Shown piece after piece: positions 35,159 to 43,401 of a DNA stretch of 64,000 bases. How positions within the stretch are numbered: the first letter of the stretch is position 1; each line of letters begins with the position of its first letter. The DNA is taken from assembly GCF_012563545.1 (NCBI RefSeq), contig NZ_CP050804.1, positions 620,001 through 684,000 of the forward strand, given 5' to 3'. Below the pieces are notes generated by a model. It searched no databases. It was given only the letters and a program-made list of their open reading frames with translations, and was not told the origin of the DNA. The position numbers and the translations under genes were made by a program. This DNA is from Arcanobacterium buesumense (GTDB lineage: Bacteria > Actinomycetota > Actinomycetes > Actinomycetales > Actinomycetaceae).

Positions 35159-36400
35159 ATGCTTCCTGGAATTGTTTTTATGATCGTCGGGCTAGTTATT
35201 TCGGTAGCTATCCACGAACTTGGTCACCTTATTCCGGCAAAAAAGTTCGGTGCAAAAGTTAGTCAATATTTTGTCGGTTTCGGTCCAACACTATGGTCAG
35301 TTCATAAAGGTGGAACTGAGTGGGGCATTAAGGCTCTTCCGTTAGGCGGATTTGTGTCAATTGCTGGAATGCTGCCGCCGGCTGGTAGTAACACGCCAAC
35401 AACTAAAAAAGATGGTTCGCTGACGTTGGCTCAAGAAGCTCGCCTGCAGGCTGCTCAAGAATTCGACGATCCGTCCCAACCGGGTGCTTTTTGGCATTTG
35501 CCGGCCCGATTAAAAATGATTGTCATGTTTGGTGGGCCAGTGACGAATATGATTATCAGTGTTGTGTTATTGGCAGTAGTAACAGTTGGAATTGGATTGC
35601 CCAACTTATCGACGACGATTTCACAAGTTGCTCGCTGTGTAGATAATGCACAAACCTGCACGCCGGCTCCAGCATCTGGCATCATTAAACCCGCAGACAC
35701 AATTATTTCGTGGGGCGCAACTCCAGTGCACACGTGGCAAGATATTCAACAGGCGATTGTCGACGGTGGGACTGCACCTACCGACGTCGTCGTTGAACGT
35801 AACAATACTCGGCAAACTCTCACCGTGACTCCAGTGATACGGGAGAGCGAGGATGGATCAGGACATGTTGTTGCAAAGCCGTTTGTAGGAATTGGGCCAA
35901 AAATTGAACGCGAACTAGGGACGCTTCTAGATGTTCCACAACAAGCATGGGCGATGGCCACCGGAACGGTAAAGATACTTGTCCGCCTGCCAGTTAAACT
36001 TTGGGATGCGGCAGCTACGCTCGTTACTGGGGAAAAACGTAGCCCAGATTCCGTTGTTGGCATCGTCGGGATTGCTGATGTGGCTGGGTCGATTAGTGCT
36101 ACGGATGCCCAAGACTACGGTTTTTGGGATCGGCTTGCCGATTTGCTGATGTTGCTTGCCGGGCTGAATATGACATTGTTTATTTTTAATATGATTCCAT
36201 TGTTGCCACTTGACGGTGGTCATATTTTAGGCGCAATCATTGAAGGGTTACGCCGGCATATCGCATTTGCTCGCGGTAAACCAGATCCGGGACCGTTTGA
36301 TACTGCGCGGCTATTGCCGTTGAGTTACGGGGTCATTCTTTTCTTTGTTTTCATGACCGTATTGTTAACTGTGGTCGATATCGTTAATCCCATCGTGTGA
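35159..36400 (+). CDS. rseP: Site-2 intramembrane zinc metalloprotease (RseP/Rip1 type)
   Basis: 413-aa membrane protease. The zinc motif is AIHELGHLIPAKKFGAK with His19, Glu20 and His23. The second active-site motif is NMIPLLPLDGGHI near residue 345, supplying the Asp ligand. A PDZ domain lies at about 175-235 (ASGIIKPADTIISWG). Family members cut anti-sigma factors such as RseA and regulate envelope stress. About four membrane segments are visible. It sits between dxr and ispG, as in mycobacteria (rip1). Confidence 0.94.
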   Translation: MLPGIVFMIVGLVISVAIHELGHLIPAKKFGAKVSQYFVGFGPTLWSVHKGGTEWGIKALPLGGFVSIAGMLPPAGSNTPTTKKDGSLTLAQEARLQAAQEFDDPSQPGAFWHLPARLKMIVMFGGPVTNMIISVVLLAVVTVGIGLPNLSTTISQVARCVDNAQTCTPAPASGIIKPADTIISWGATPVHTWQDIQQAIVDGGTAPTDVVVERNNTRQTLTVTPVIRESEDGSGHVVAKPFVGIGPKIERELGTLLDVPQQAWAMATGTVKILVRLPVKLWDAAATLVTGEKRSPDSVVGIVGIADVAGSISATDAQDYGFWDRLADLLMLLAGLNMTLFIFNMIPLLPLDGGHILGAIIEGLRRHIAFARGKPDPGPFDTARLLPLSYGVILFFVFMTVLLTVVDIVNPIV

Positions 36401-36430
36401 GATGGTCGTAAGAGTGGAATAATACAGAAC

Positions 36431-37591
36431 GTGAATATGCCAATTGCTTTAGGAATGCCAGCTGTGAAAGAAGCCGATCCGGTTTTGCGTCCACGGAAGA
36501 AAACTCGCCAGATTCAGGTCGGCGATGTCAAAGTTGGTGGCGATGCTCCGGTGTCGGTCCAGTCGATGACCACCACAAAGACTCACGATATTGGTGCTAC
36601 ATTGCAACAGATTGCTGAGTTGACTGCTGCTGGTTGCGATATTATTCGAGTGGCTTGCCCAACAGATAAAGACGCAGACGCGTTAGCAACCATTGCTGAT
36701 AAGTCACAAATCCCGGTGGTTGCCGATATTCATTTCCAGCCTCGTTATGTTTTTGCTGCTATTGAGGCTGGTTGTGGAGTGCGCGTTAATCCGGGAAATA
36801 TTAAGAAATTTGATGACCGTATCCCGGAGATTGCGGCGGCTGCGAATGCGAATGGGACAGCTATGCGTATTGGTATTAACGCCGGTTCGCTTGATCCGCG
36901 TCTGCTTAAAAAATATGGCAAGGCTACTCCAGAAGCCCTTGTTGAATCCGCGGTTAATGAAGCACGATTATTTGAAGATGCGGGATTTTACGATTTTGCT
37001 ATCTCAGTGAAACATCATGATCCGGTGACGATGGTACGTGCCTATGAGCTGTTATCACAGGCGGGGGATTGGCCACTGCATTTAGGTGTTACTGAGGCCG
37101 GCCCAGCTTTCCAAGGAACGGTAAAGTCTGCGGTGGCATTTGGTGCGTTACTTTCCCAAGGTATTGGCGATACGATTCGGGTTTCGTTGTCAGCTCCACC
37201 AGTTGAGGAAGTTAAGGTGGGGGAGGCGATTTTACGTTCGTTGAACTTGCGGCCGAAGAAACTTGAGATTGTTTCGTGTCCCTCGTGTGGGCGTGCTCAG
37301 GTTGATGTCTATACGTTAGCAGAGCAGGTTTCGGAGGGCTTAAAAGATATTTCTTTCCCGTTGCGGGTTGCTGTGATGGGCTGCGTTGTCAATGGCCCAG
37401 GCGAAGCGCGTGAAGCGGATCTCGGGGTTGCTTCAGGTAATGGCAAGGGGCAGATTTTTGTGCGTGGCAAGGTAGTTGATACTGTGCCAGAAGCTGATAT
37501 CGTGCCGACGTTGATTGCACGTGCTCGGTTAGTTGCTGAAGAACTCGGTTTGGCAGAAGACGACGACGCTACCCCAGAAGTGATCGTGTGA
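36431..37591 (+). CDS. ispG: 4-hydroxy-3-methylbut-2-enyl diphosphate synthase
   Basis: Iron-sulfur enzyme of the MEP pathway. 386 aa, with [52 protein letters not shown] and [16 protein letters not shown]. Cluster cysteines are in [11 protein letters not shown] and [17 protein letters not shown]. The start is GTG at 36431 or ATG at 36437. TAATAC at 36420-36425 lies five bases upstream and there is no ribosome site, so a leaderless start is possible. A GNAT gene follows two bases after the stop. Confidence 0.95.
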   Translation: MNMPIALGMPAVKEADPVLRPRKKTRQIQVGDVKVGGDAPVSVQSMTTTKTHDIGATLQQIAELTAAGCDIIRVACPTDKDADALATIADKSQIPVVADIHFQPRYVFAAIEAGCGVRVNPGNIKKFDDRIPEIAAAANANGTAMRIGINAGSLDPRLLKKYGKATPEALVESAVNEARLFEDAGFYDFAISVKHHDPVTMVRAYELLSQAGDWPLHLGVTEAGPAFQGTVKSAVAFGALLSQGIGDTIRVSLSAPPVEEVKVGEAILRSLNLRPKKLEIVSCPSCGRAQVDVYTLAEQVSEGLKDISFPLRVAVMGCVVNGPGEAREADLGVASGNGKGQIFVRGKVVDTVPEADIVPTLIARARLVAEELGLAEDDDATPEVIV

Positions 37592-37592
37592 G

Positions 37593-38447
37593 ATGATGTG
37601 GCCGTTGCGTCGTCGTGGAGATTTGCGGCGCTTAACTGCCCTTGATTTATCTCAGGCACGTCTTTTTTTGGACCAAGATCCTGTTGGGTCGGTTTTAGCG
37701 CGTGTGCCTATTGAGTCACGAGTACGCCGGCCATCGCATGCTGTTGGGATTGATGACGACGGTGGTGGCTTGCGAGCCTTATGTTGGCTAGGTGCAAATA
37801 TTATTCCGGTGGGATTTGATGACGAAGGTCTTGATCAACTTGCCGATTATGTGCGGCGCCATGATCGGATTGCTAATTCGATTGTAGGACCGGCGGACCA
37901 AGTATTAGGTTTATGGCAGCGTATTCAAGCTGATTACCCGCAACCGCGAGAGGTGCGTGAGCACCAATTGTCTATGGTGTGGTCCGGGGAGTCGAACTGT
38001 GGAGTAGATACTACGGTTCGGATGGCCAAACCCGCGGAAAGTGGTCTTATTCTGCCTGCCTCGGTAGCGATGTTTATCGAAGAAGTTGGTTACGATCCAA
38101 CAAGCTACGGTCCTAGTTACGCTCAACGTGTTCATGGGCTTATACGTCACGGACGAACGTTTGTGCGTATGGGCGGCGCAGGTGGACAAATGCGTGTGGA
38201 GTTTAAGGCAGATATTGGTGCTCTTGGCGGTCATGTTGCCCAAATACAAGGGGTTTGGGTACATCCAGATCTGCGTGGTTGGGGCCTTGCTGGGCCAGCG
38301 ATGGCACGGGTAGCTCAGCTGGTGAGTGCAACGATCGCGCCAACTGTATCGTTATACGTCAATGATTACAATATTGCAGCGGTACGGGCCTACGAGAAGG
38401 CAGGTTTCGTCGTCGTTGGAGAATACGCAACTGTTCTTTTATCCTAA
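37593..38447 (+). CDS. GNAT family acetyltransferase with an N-terminal extension
   Basis: 284 aa. The C-terminal half (from about residue 150) is a GNAT fold: QIQGVWVHPDLRGWGLAGPAMARV is motif A with the acetyl-CoA pattern R-G-W-G-L-A, then VSLYVNDYNIAAVRAYEKAGF. The first 140 residues resemble the DUF4081 partner domain seen in actinobacterial GNATs near ispG. The substrate is unknown. It begins two bases after the ispG stop, so it is likely in the dxr-rseP-ispG operon. Confidence 0.85.
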   Translation: MMWPLRRRGDLRRLTALDLSQARLFLDQDPVGSVLARVPIESRVRRPSHAVGIDDDGGGLRALCWLGANIIPVGFDDEGLDQLADYVRRHDRIANSIVGPADQVLGLWQRIQADYPQPREVREHQLSMVWSGESNCGVDTTVRMAKPAESGLILPASVAMFIEEVGYDPTSYGPSYAQRVHGLIRHGRTFVRMGGAGGQMRVEFKADIGALGGHVAQIQGVWVHPDLRGWGLAGPAMARVAQLVSATIAPTVSLYVNDYNIAAVRAYEKAGFVVVGEYATVLLS

Positions 38448-38521
38448 CGATAGTGTTGAACGCCACGTGAGATTCTTTCGGGGAAATGGGGTAAGGGCGC
38501 GTAAACAGTTAAACTGGAATC

Positions 38522-40318
38522 GTGCTAAAAATGTCTGAACTCTTTGTCCGTACCCTCCGCGACGATCCGGCCGACGCAGAGGTCCGTTCTCATAAACTGC
38601 TGGTACGTGCCGGATACGTACGGCGCGCTGCACCAGGTATTTATACGTGGTTGCCACTTGGCTTGAAAGTTCTTCGTAAAGTCGAAGCTGTAGTCCGTGA
38701 AGAAATGGATAATGCCGGTTCGCAAGAAATGCATTTTCCAGCGTTATTACCACGCGAGCCATTCGAAGCAACGAATCGTTGGGAAGAATACGGTCCGAAC
38801 TTATTCCGGTTGAAGGACCGGCGCGAGAATGATTATCTGTTAGCGCCAACGCATGAAGAAATGTTTACGTTGGCGGTGAAGGACATGTATTCGTCGTATA
38901 AGGATTTGCCGGTATCGTTGTATCAGATCCAACATAAGTATCGCGATGAGGCTCGTCCGCGTGCCGGTATTATTCGTACCCGCGAATTTATTATGAAAGA
39001 TGCATATTCTTTCGATATCGACGACGCTGGATTGGATCGTTCATACGAAACGATGCGTTCGGCTTACCAGAAGATTTTTCATCGCCTCGGTATTCCTTTT
39101 GTTATTTGTTCTGCTCAATCAGGTGCGATGGGTGGCTCACGCTCGGAAGAGTTTTTATCTCCGTGTGAGATTGGTGAGGATACATTTGTCATGTCTGCTG
39201 GTGGGTATGCTGCCAATACGGAAGCTGTGACGACGCCTGCGCAGCCAGAGCAAGACTATTCTGACGTCCCGCAGTCTCATATTGTGCCAACGCCGGGCAC
39301 AACGACGATTGCTTCGCTTGTTGAGATGGCGAATCAGGTTGCCCCTCGTGCAGATCGAGCATGGCAGGCGAGCGATACGTTGAAGAATGTTGTTGTTGCT
39401 TTTGTTCATCCTGATGGTGAGCGTGAAGTTGTGGTTATTGGCGTGCCTGGTGATCGAGAAGTCGATCTGAAGCGCGTTGAAGCTAATATTGCGCCCCTTG
39501 AAGTGGAGATGGCCACTGCTGAGGATTTGGCACAGCATCCGGAACTTGTTACCGGTTATATTGGGCCAGAAGTTGTTGGACCAAACGCTGCTTCCCGCAC
39601 GATCAGTGAGGAAGGGGAGATCTCCGGTTCTGTACGTTACTTGCTCGATCCGCATATCGCTCGCGGTTCTCGTTGGATTTCTGGTGCAAACGAGATTGAC
39701 CAACACGTTTTCGATCTGGTCTATGGCCGTGATTTTGAAGCTGATGGCACGATTGAGGCAGTTGAGGTTCGGGAAGGGGATGAAGCTCCAGATGGTTCTG
39801 GTCCGCTGACAATCGAACGCGGTATCGAAATTGGGCACATCTTCCAACTGGGACGCAAGTATGCGAAAGCTCTAGATCTTACTGTCTTGGATCAAAATGG
39901 CAAGATGGCAGTGGTAACCATGGGCTCCTATGGTATTGGCGTCTCGCGTGTGATGGCTGCGCTAGCGGAGCTGAATTCCGATGATATGGGTCTGAAGTGG
40001 CCACTTCATCTTGCTCCTGCTCAGGTGCACGTGATTGCAACTGGTAAAGATGCTGCGGTATTTGATACGGCGCAACGTTTTGCTGATGAGCTATCTGAGC
40101 GTGGTCTTGAGGTTCTTTATGATGATCGTGTCAAGGTGTCAGCCGGCGTCAAGTTTGCTGATTTCGAACTGATCGGCGTGCCATTCGCGATTGTTGTTGG
40201 CCGTGGATTGAAAGACGGCAAGGTAGAAATCCGGGATCGTCGCAGTGGCGAAAATATTGAGGTTGCTATTGACGAAGCTCTTGGAAAGCTCGATGCTGTG
40301 ATGGCACAGGCTAAGTAA
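38522..40318 (+). CDS. proS: Prolyl-tRNA synthetase (bacterial type with editing domain)
   Basis: 598 aa. Class II motifs: motif 1 around [14 protein letters not shown], motif 2 [21 protein letters not shown] (in parts), and motif 3 [15 protein letters not shown]. The insertion domain at about 225-400 hydrolyses mischarged Ala-tRNA-Pro. The C-terminal anticodon-binding domain ends the protein. The GTG at 38522 yields the family start [24 protein letters not shown] at 38531 is an alternative. TAAACT at 38510-38515 lies six bases before the GTG, suggesting leaderless expression. Confidence 0.97.
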   Translation: MLKMSELFVRTLRDDPADAEVRSHKLLVRAGYVRRAAPGIYTWLPLGLKVLRKVEAVVREEMDNAGSQEMHFPALLPREPFEATNRWEEYGPNLFRLKDRRENDYLLAPTHEEMFTLAVKDMYSSYKDLPVSLYQIQHKYRDEARPRAGIIRTREFIMKDAYSFDIDDAGLDRSYETMRSAYQKIFHRLGIPFVICSAQSGAMGGSRSEEFLSPCEIGEDTFVMSAGGYAANTEAVTTPAQPEQDYSDVPQSHIVPTPGTTTIASLVEMANQVAPRADRAWQASDTLKNVVVAFVHPDGEREVVVIGVPGDREVDLKRVEANIAPLEVEMATAEDLAQHPELVTGYIGPEVVGPNAASRTISEEGEISGSVRYLLDPHIARGSRWISGANEIDQHVFDLVYGRDFEADGTIEAVEVREGDEAPDGSGPLTIERGIEIGHIFQLGRKYAKALDLTVLDQNGKMAVVTMGSYGIGVSRVMAALAELNSDDMGLKWPLHLAPAQVHVIATGKDAAVFDTAQRFADELSERGLEVLYDDRVKVSAGVKFADFELIGVPFAIVVGRGLKDGKVEIRDRRSGENIEVAIDEALGKLDAVMAQAK

Positions 40319-40335
40319 CCCGAACTATCCATCAT

Positions 40336-40377
40336 CTAAGTGACGGTTGGCTTTCTAGTCAACCGTCACTTAGTTTT
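40336..40377 (+). terminator. Terminator after proS (possibly bidirectional)
   Basis: Arms 40336-40349 and 40360-40373 form a perfect 14-bp stem with a ten-base loop, then four T residues. The next gene ends at 40381 on the opposite strand, so both units may use it. Confidence 0.9.
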
Positions 40378-40380
40378 ATA

Positions 40381-41301
40381 TCAGTTTTTTGGAGCTAACC
40401 CAGGTGTTGCCGATAGTTGCTGTGTACTGGCAAATTGGCACAAGAATGCTGTGGTTGCTTCGCGTTCATCAGCCGAAGCGTGTTGGGCTTGTTCGATCAA
40501 TTCATCGACCACGATCTGTGGTCCTGCTGTTTCGTCGCTATCAGGAACGAGCGGAGCTAACGCCGGGCGCGAATCGGGGGTACCGGCGTCGAGCATGTTT
40601 TCTGTTAACTGTGTTAAAAGGGAAATTTGTTGATGAAGATCAGCGCGATCTGCTACGTCGGTGATAGCTGCGTGGTATTCAAGCCATTGGCGGCTAACTT
40701 CTAAGGAAGCTAAGGTTTTCTCTCCCGTGATATGGGTTCCTAAAACCGAAAAATCGGGGTTGTGGCAGGCAGTGGCAGGAGTGTCGCTAGGGATAAGATG
40801 TTGTGCTAAGAGGCGGGACTTTGTTGCGATCGAGGTTGCGAGGCTACCGTCAAGATCGGTGCTAGCAACAAGCATATCGGCAAGAGCCAGTAGTTCAGTA
40901 TGAAGTTCTTCGACGCTTATATTCGTAGCGGTCAGGTCAAGAGTTGGATTCTGGTAGCCTTCAGGAGCCCCGTCGGGCCAAGGAATCCACACGTTTCCAA
41001 CAGCTGTTAACCATTGGGCACTAGCTTGGCTAATTTCTGTCACGGTTTCGCTGTTATCTACAAGCTTTGGGTCTGCCAATAATTGTTGGGCGAGATTTTG
41101 GGTGCGAGAAATCGCAACAGCGCTATTCTGGCGCTCTTTCTCTGCTTGGCTCGGCGGTTCAGGAGCTACGGAGACATGCTCTAAACGGGCCCCCATAAGG
41201 ACCATAGATAAGGCAAAAACTGCGATACCAACGATGGCTATTCCAATAAAAGATAGCCATGAAGCAAGAGCGGATCGGGAATGAGAAGAACGTTTAGCCA
41301 T
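40381..41301 (-). CDS. Membrane-anchored protein of unknown function
   Basis: 306 aa from MAKRSSHSRSALASWLS; six more codons are open upstream. One N-terminal hydrophobic segment (about residues 13-37) acts as signal-anchor, so the rest is probably outside the cell. The outer part is helical, rich in Ala, Leu, Gln and Asp, with only two Cys (TACHNPDF, FLCQFAST) that could form a disulfide. I do not recognise the domain. Many actinobacteria keep a DUF4439 gene between proS and rimP, but I cannot see that family's motifs here. Confidence 0.7.
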   Translation of the reverse strand: MAKRSSHSRSALASWLSFIGIAIVGIAVFALSMVLMGARLEHVSVAPEPPSQAEKERQNSAVAISRTQNLAQQLLADPKLVDNSETVTEISQASAQWLTAVGNVWIPWPDGAPEGYQNPTLDLTATNISVEELHTELLALADMLVASTDLDGSLATSIATKSRLLAQHLIPSDTPATACHNPDFSVLGTHITGEKTLASLEVSRQWLEYHAAITDVADRADLHQQISLLTQLTENMLDAGTPDSRPALAPLVPDSDETAGPQIVVDELIEQAQHASADEREATTAFLCQFASTQQLSATPGLAPKN

Positions 41302-41422
41302 AAGACTACTTTGCCACACTAGGTGTTTATGTGTGTAATGAGCACAGCAAAACCGAAATATAGAACGTGATTTTTCTGCTGTACCATGACAGCAATAGTG
41401 TCAAACCGGTAGTGTTGGGAAC

Positions 41423-41893
41423 ATGGTAGATAATGTATCGGCGCTCATTGCGCAACTTCTTGATCCTGTTGTGCAGGATTCGGGTTTATGGCTGGAGACT
41501 GTTCGCGTTGTTGGCGCGGGTAAGCATACGGTTGTTCGAGTTACTGTTGATCTGCCAGCTGGACCAGGTGGTGTTGATTCTACTCAGTTGACAGATGTTT
41601 CCCGAGCTATTTCACAGGTACTTGATGAGCATGACCCTATTCGTGGTGCTTATACGTTGGAGGTATCAACACCTGGAGCTACTCGTGAGCTATCGCAGGA
41701 GCGTCATTTTTCGCGGTCGATAGGTCGAAAAGTTGCGTTCGTATTGGCTGATGGGACAAAACTAACTGAGCGTATTTGCGATGTTGCCGATGGCGTTATC
41801 ACGCTTGCTGGTAATCCGGGTACAATTGCGGTTGCTGACGTAGCACGTGCGCACGTCATATTAGAGCTGAACAAAGCTGGGGGAGAGAACTGA
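41423..41893 (+). CDS. rimP: Ribosome maturation factor RimP
   Basis: 156 aa. It helps late 30S assembly. Typical sequence is LLDPVVQDSGLWLETVRVVGAGKHTVVRVTVD (in parts), DVSRAISQVLDEHDPI and YTLEVSTPGATREL. TTGGGA lies just upstream of the ATG. A small hairpin, gctgt-accatg-acagc at 41378-41393, sits in the leader. The stop overlaps the nusA ATG as TGATG. Confidence 0.94.
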   Translation: MVDNVSALIAQLLDPVVQDSGLWLETVRVVGAGKHTVVRVTVDLPAGPGGVDSTQLTDVSRAISQVLDEHDPIRGAYTLEVSTPGATRELSQERHFSRSIGRKVAFVLADGTKLTERICDVADGVITLAGNPGTIAVADVARAHVILELNKAGGEN

Positions 41894-42870
41894 TGGAACT
41901 GTCTATGAACGAACTTCGGATTGTAGAATCCGAACTTGGTATCGATCTGAATTTTCTGCTTAATGCTATTGAAGAAGCTCTTGTCCATGCCTATAACCGC
42001 ATGCCCGGAGCCGTTAAAGGCGCGCGGGTAGACTTGGATCGTACTACCGGAAAAGTCACGGTGTGGGCACCGGAAGTAGATGAGAATAATGAAGTTATCG
42101 GCGAATTTGATGATACCCCAAATGACTTTGGTCGCATTGCGACCTCTACTGCTCGGTCGATTATTTCCCAGCGGTTACGAGATGCCGAAACTGAGCGCGT
42201 TTTAGGAACATTCCAAGGTAAAAAGGGCCAGCTAGTTTCTGGTGTTGTGGAAGGAAACGCAGGTTCGTCGTCGGTATCACGTGATTTGTTTATTGAACTG
42301 GGTGAGCACCGGGGACTGTTGCGTGCTGATGAGCAAGTTGCATCGGAGCACTTCAAGCATGGAGATCTCATTCGTGCACTCATATTAGATATTGCAGTTG
42401 GTACGCATGGGGCGTCGATTCGACTATCGCGTTCCCACCCAGATTTTGTCCGCCAACTTTTTGAAACTGAGGTTCCAGAAATTGCTGATGGGACAGTTGA
42501 GATTGTTGCATTGGCACGCGAAGCAGGGCATCGTACGAAGGTTGCTGTGTGGAGTAATGACGATTCGGTTGGTGCTAAAGGTGCTTTGATTGGCCATAAT
42601 GGTCAGCGTGTTCGTGCTGTGACTCAAGAATTGCACGGAGAGAAGATCGATGTTGTTGATTACGACGACGATCCAGCTGTGTTTATTGCGGCTGCGCTTT
42701 CTCCGGCGAAAGTTGCTGAGGTGGAAATCCTCAACCGTGATATGCGTCAAGCGCGTGCCATAGTTCCTGATGATCAAGCGTCGTTAGCTATTGGTAAGGA
42801 AGCGCAGAATGTGAGATTGGCGGCCAAGCTAACTGGCTGGTCAATTGATATTCGTAAGGAATCAGAATAA
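41893..42870 (+). CDS. nusA: Transcription factor NusA
   Basis: 325 aa, the short actinobacterial form without the C-terminal acidic repeats. The N domain (ELSMNELRIVESELGID) precedes an S1 domain (about 130-200) and two KH domains with LIGHNGQRVRAVTQELHGEKIDVV (in parts) and DDQASLAIGKEAQNVRLAAKLTGW (in parts). It modulates pausing, termination and antitermination. It is translationally coupled to rimP. A hairpin follows 12 bases after the stop. Confidence 0.96.
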   Translation: MELSMNELRIVESELGIDLNFLLNAIEEALVHAYNRMPGAVKGARVDLDRTTGKVTVWAPEVDENNEVIGEFDDTPNDFGRIATSTARSIISQRLRDAETERVLGTFQGKKGQLVSGVVEGNAGSSSVSRDLFIELGEHRGLLRADEQVASEHFKHGDLIRALILDIAVGTHGASIRLSRSHPDFVRQLFETEVPEIADGTVEIVALAREAGHRTKVAVWSNDDSVGAKGALIGHNGQRVRAVTQELHGEKIDVVDYDDDPAVFIAAALSPAKVAEVEILNRDMRQARAIVPDDQASLAIGKEAQNVRLAAKLTGWSIDIRKESE

Positions 42871-42882
42871 GGCGTTGATGTG

Positions 42883-42921
42883 TGAGCCGTGCCCAGGCAA
42901 TGTGTGCAGGGGCACGGCTCA
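42883..42921 (+). terminator. Terminator-like hairpin between nusA and ylxR
   Basis: Arms 42883-42893 and 42911-42921 make a perfect 11-bp GC-rich stem with a 17-base loop. No T-tract follows (tatcgttta), so termination may be partial or factor-dependent. A -10-like TAGAAT follows at 42951-42956, suggesting a new transcript for ylxR-infB. Confidence 0.6.
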
Positions 42922-42965
42922 TATCGTTTAATTTAGGCATGGATGTACAGTAGAATGAGTTCTGT

Positions 42966-43331
42966 ATGTCTGTGTTAATGCTATCGACTAATAAGAACAG
43001 GGCCGGTTTACCTAATCGGATCATGATTCGTACCTGTGTCGGTTGCCGTACTAAGGCGTACCGGAACGAGCTTTTGCGTGTAATTGCTAGTGATGATGGT
43101 TGTCTTCAACCCGATCCTCGCGCAATTATGCCAGGGCGAGGGGCGTGGATTCATCCGCGTTCCGAATGTGTCGCACAAGCGATTAAAACATCTCAGTTTG
43201 CTCGGGCGTTTCGGCGCTCAATTTTAAGCACGGATGTACTTGACGCTTATGTGAGTGATTTTGTTCGATCAGCACATGCGTGTGCTAATAACCCAATGAA
43301 AGCGGGTAGAGAGCCGATGGGCACCCGATGA
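42966..43331 (+). CDS. ylxR: YlxR family (DUF448) RNA-binding protein
   Basis: 121 aa from ATG at 42966. The family core RTCVGCRTKAYRNELLRVI starts at residue 22 and is followed by PGRGAWIHPRSECVAQA. Most YlxR proteins begin a few residues before RTCVGC, so ATG at 43023 is a possible true start; neither has a good ribosome site. YlxR binds RNA and has been linked to RNase P and to transcription control. It sits in the conserved nusA-ylxR-infB order. Confidence 0.88.
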   Translation: MSVLMLSTNKNRAGLPNRIMIRTCVGCRTKAYRNELLRVIASDDGCLQPDPRAIMPGRGAWIHPRSECVAQAIKTSQFARAFRRSILSTDVLDAYVSDFVRSAHACANNPMKAGREPMGTR

Positions 43332-43401
43332 GTACCCAGCGATGAGCTGCCAAACAGGGGCCTGACGCACAGATTGCGCGGGCCAAGACATAAGGAGAAA
43401 T

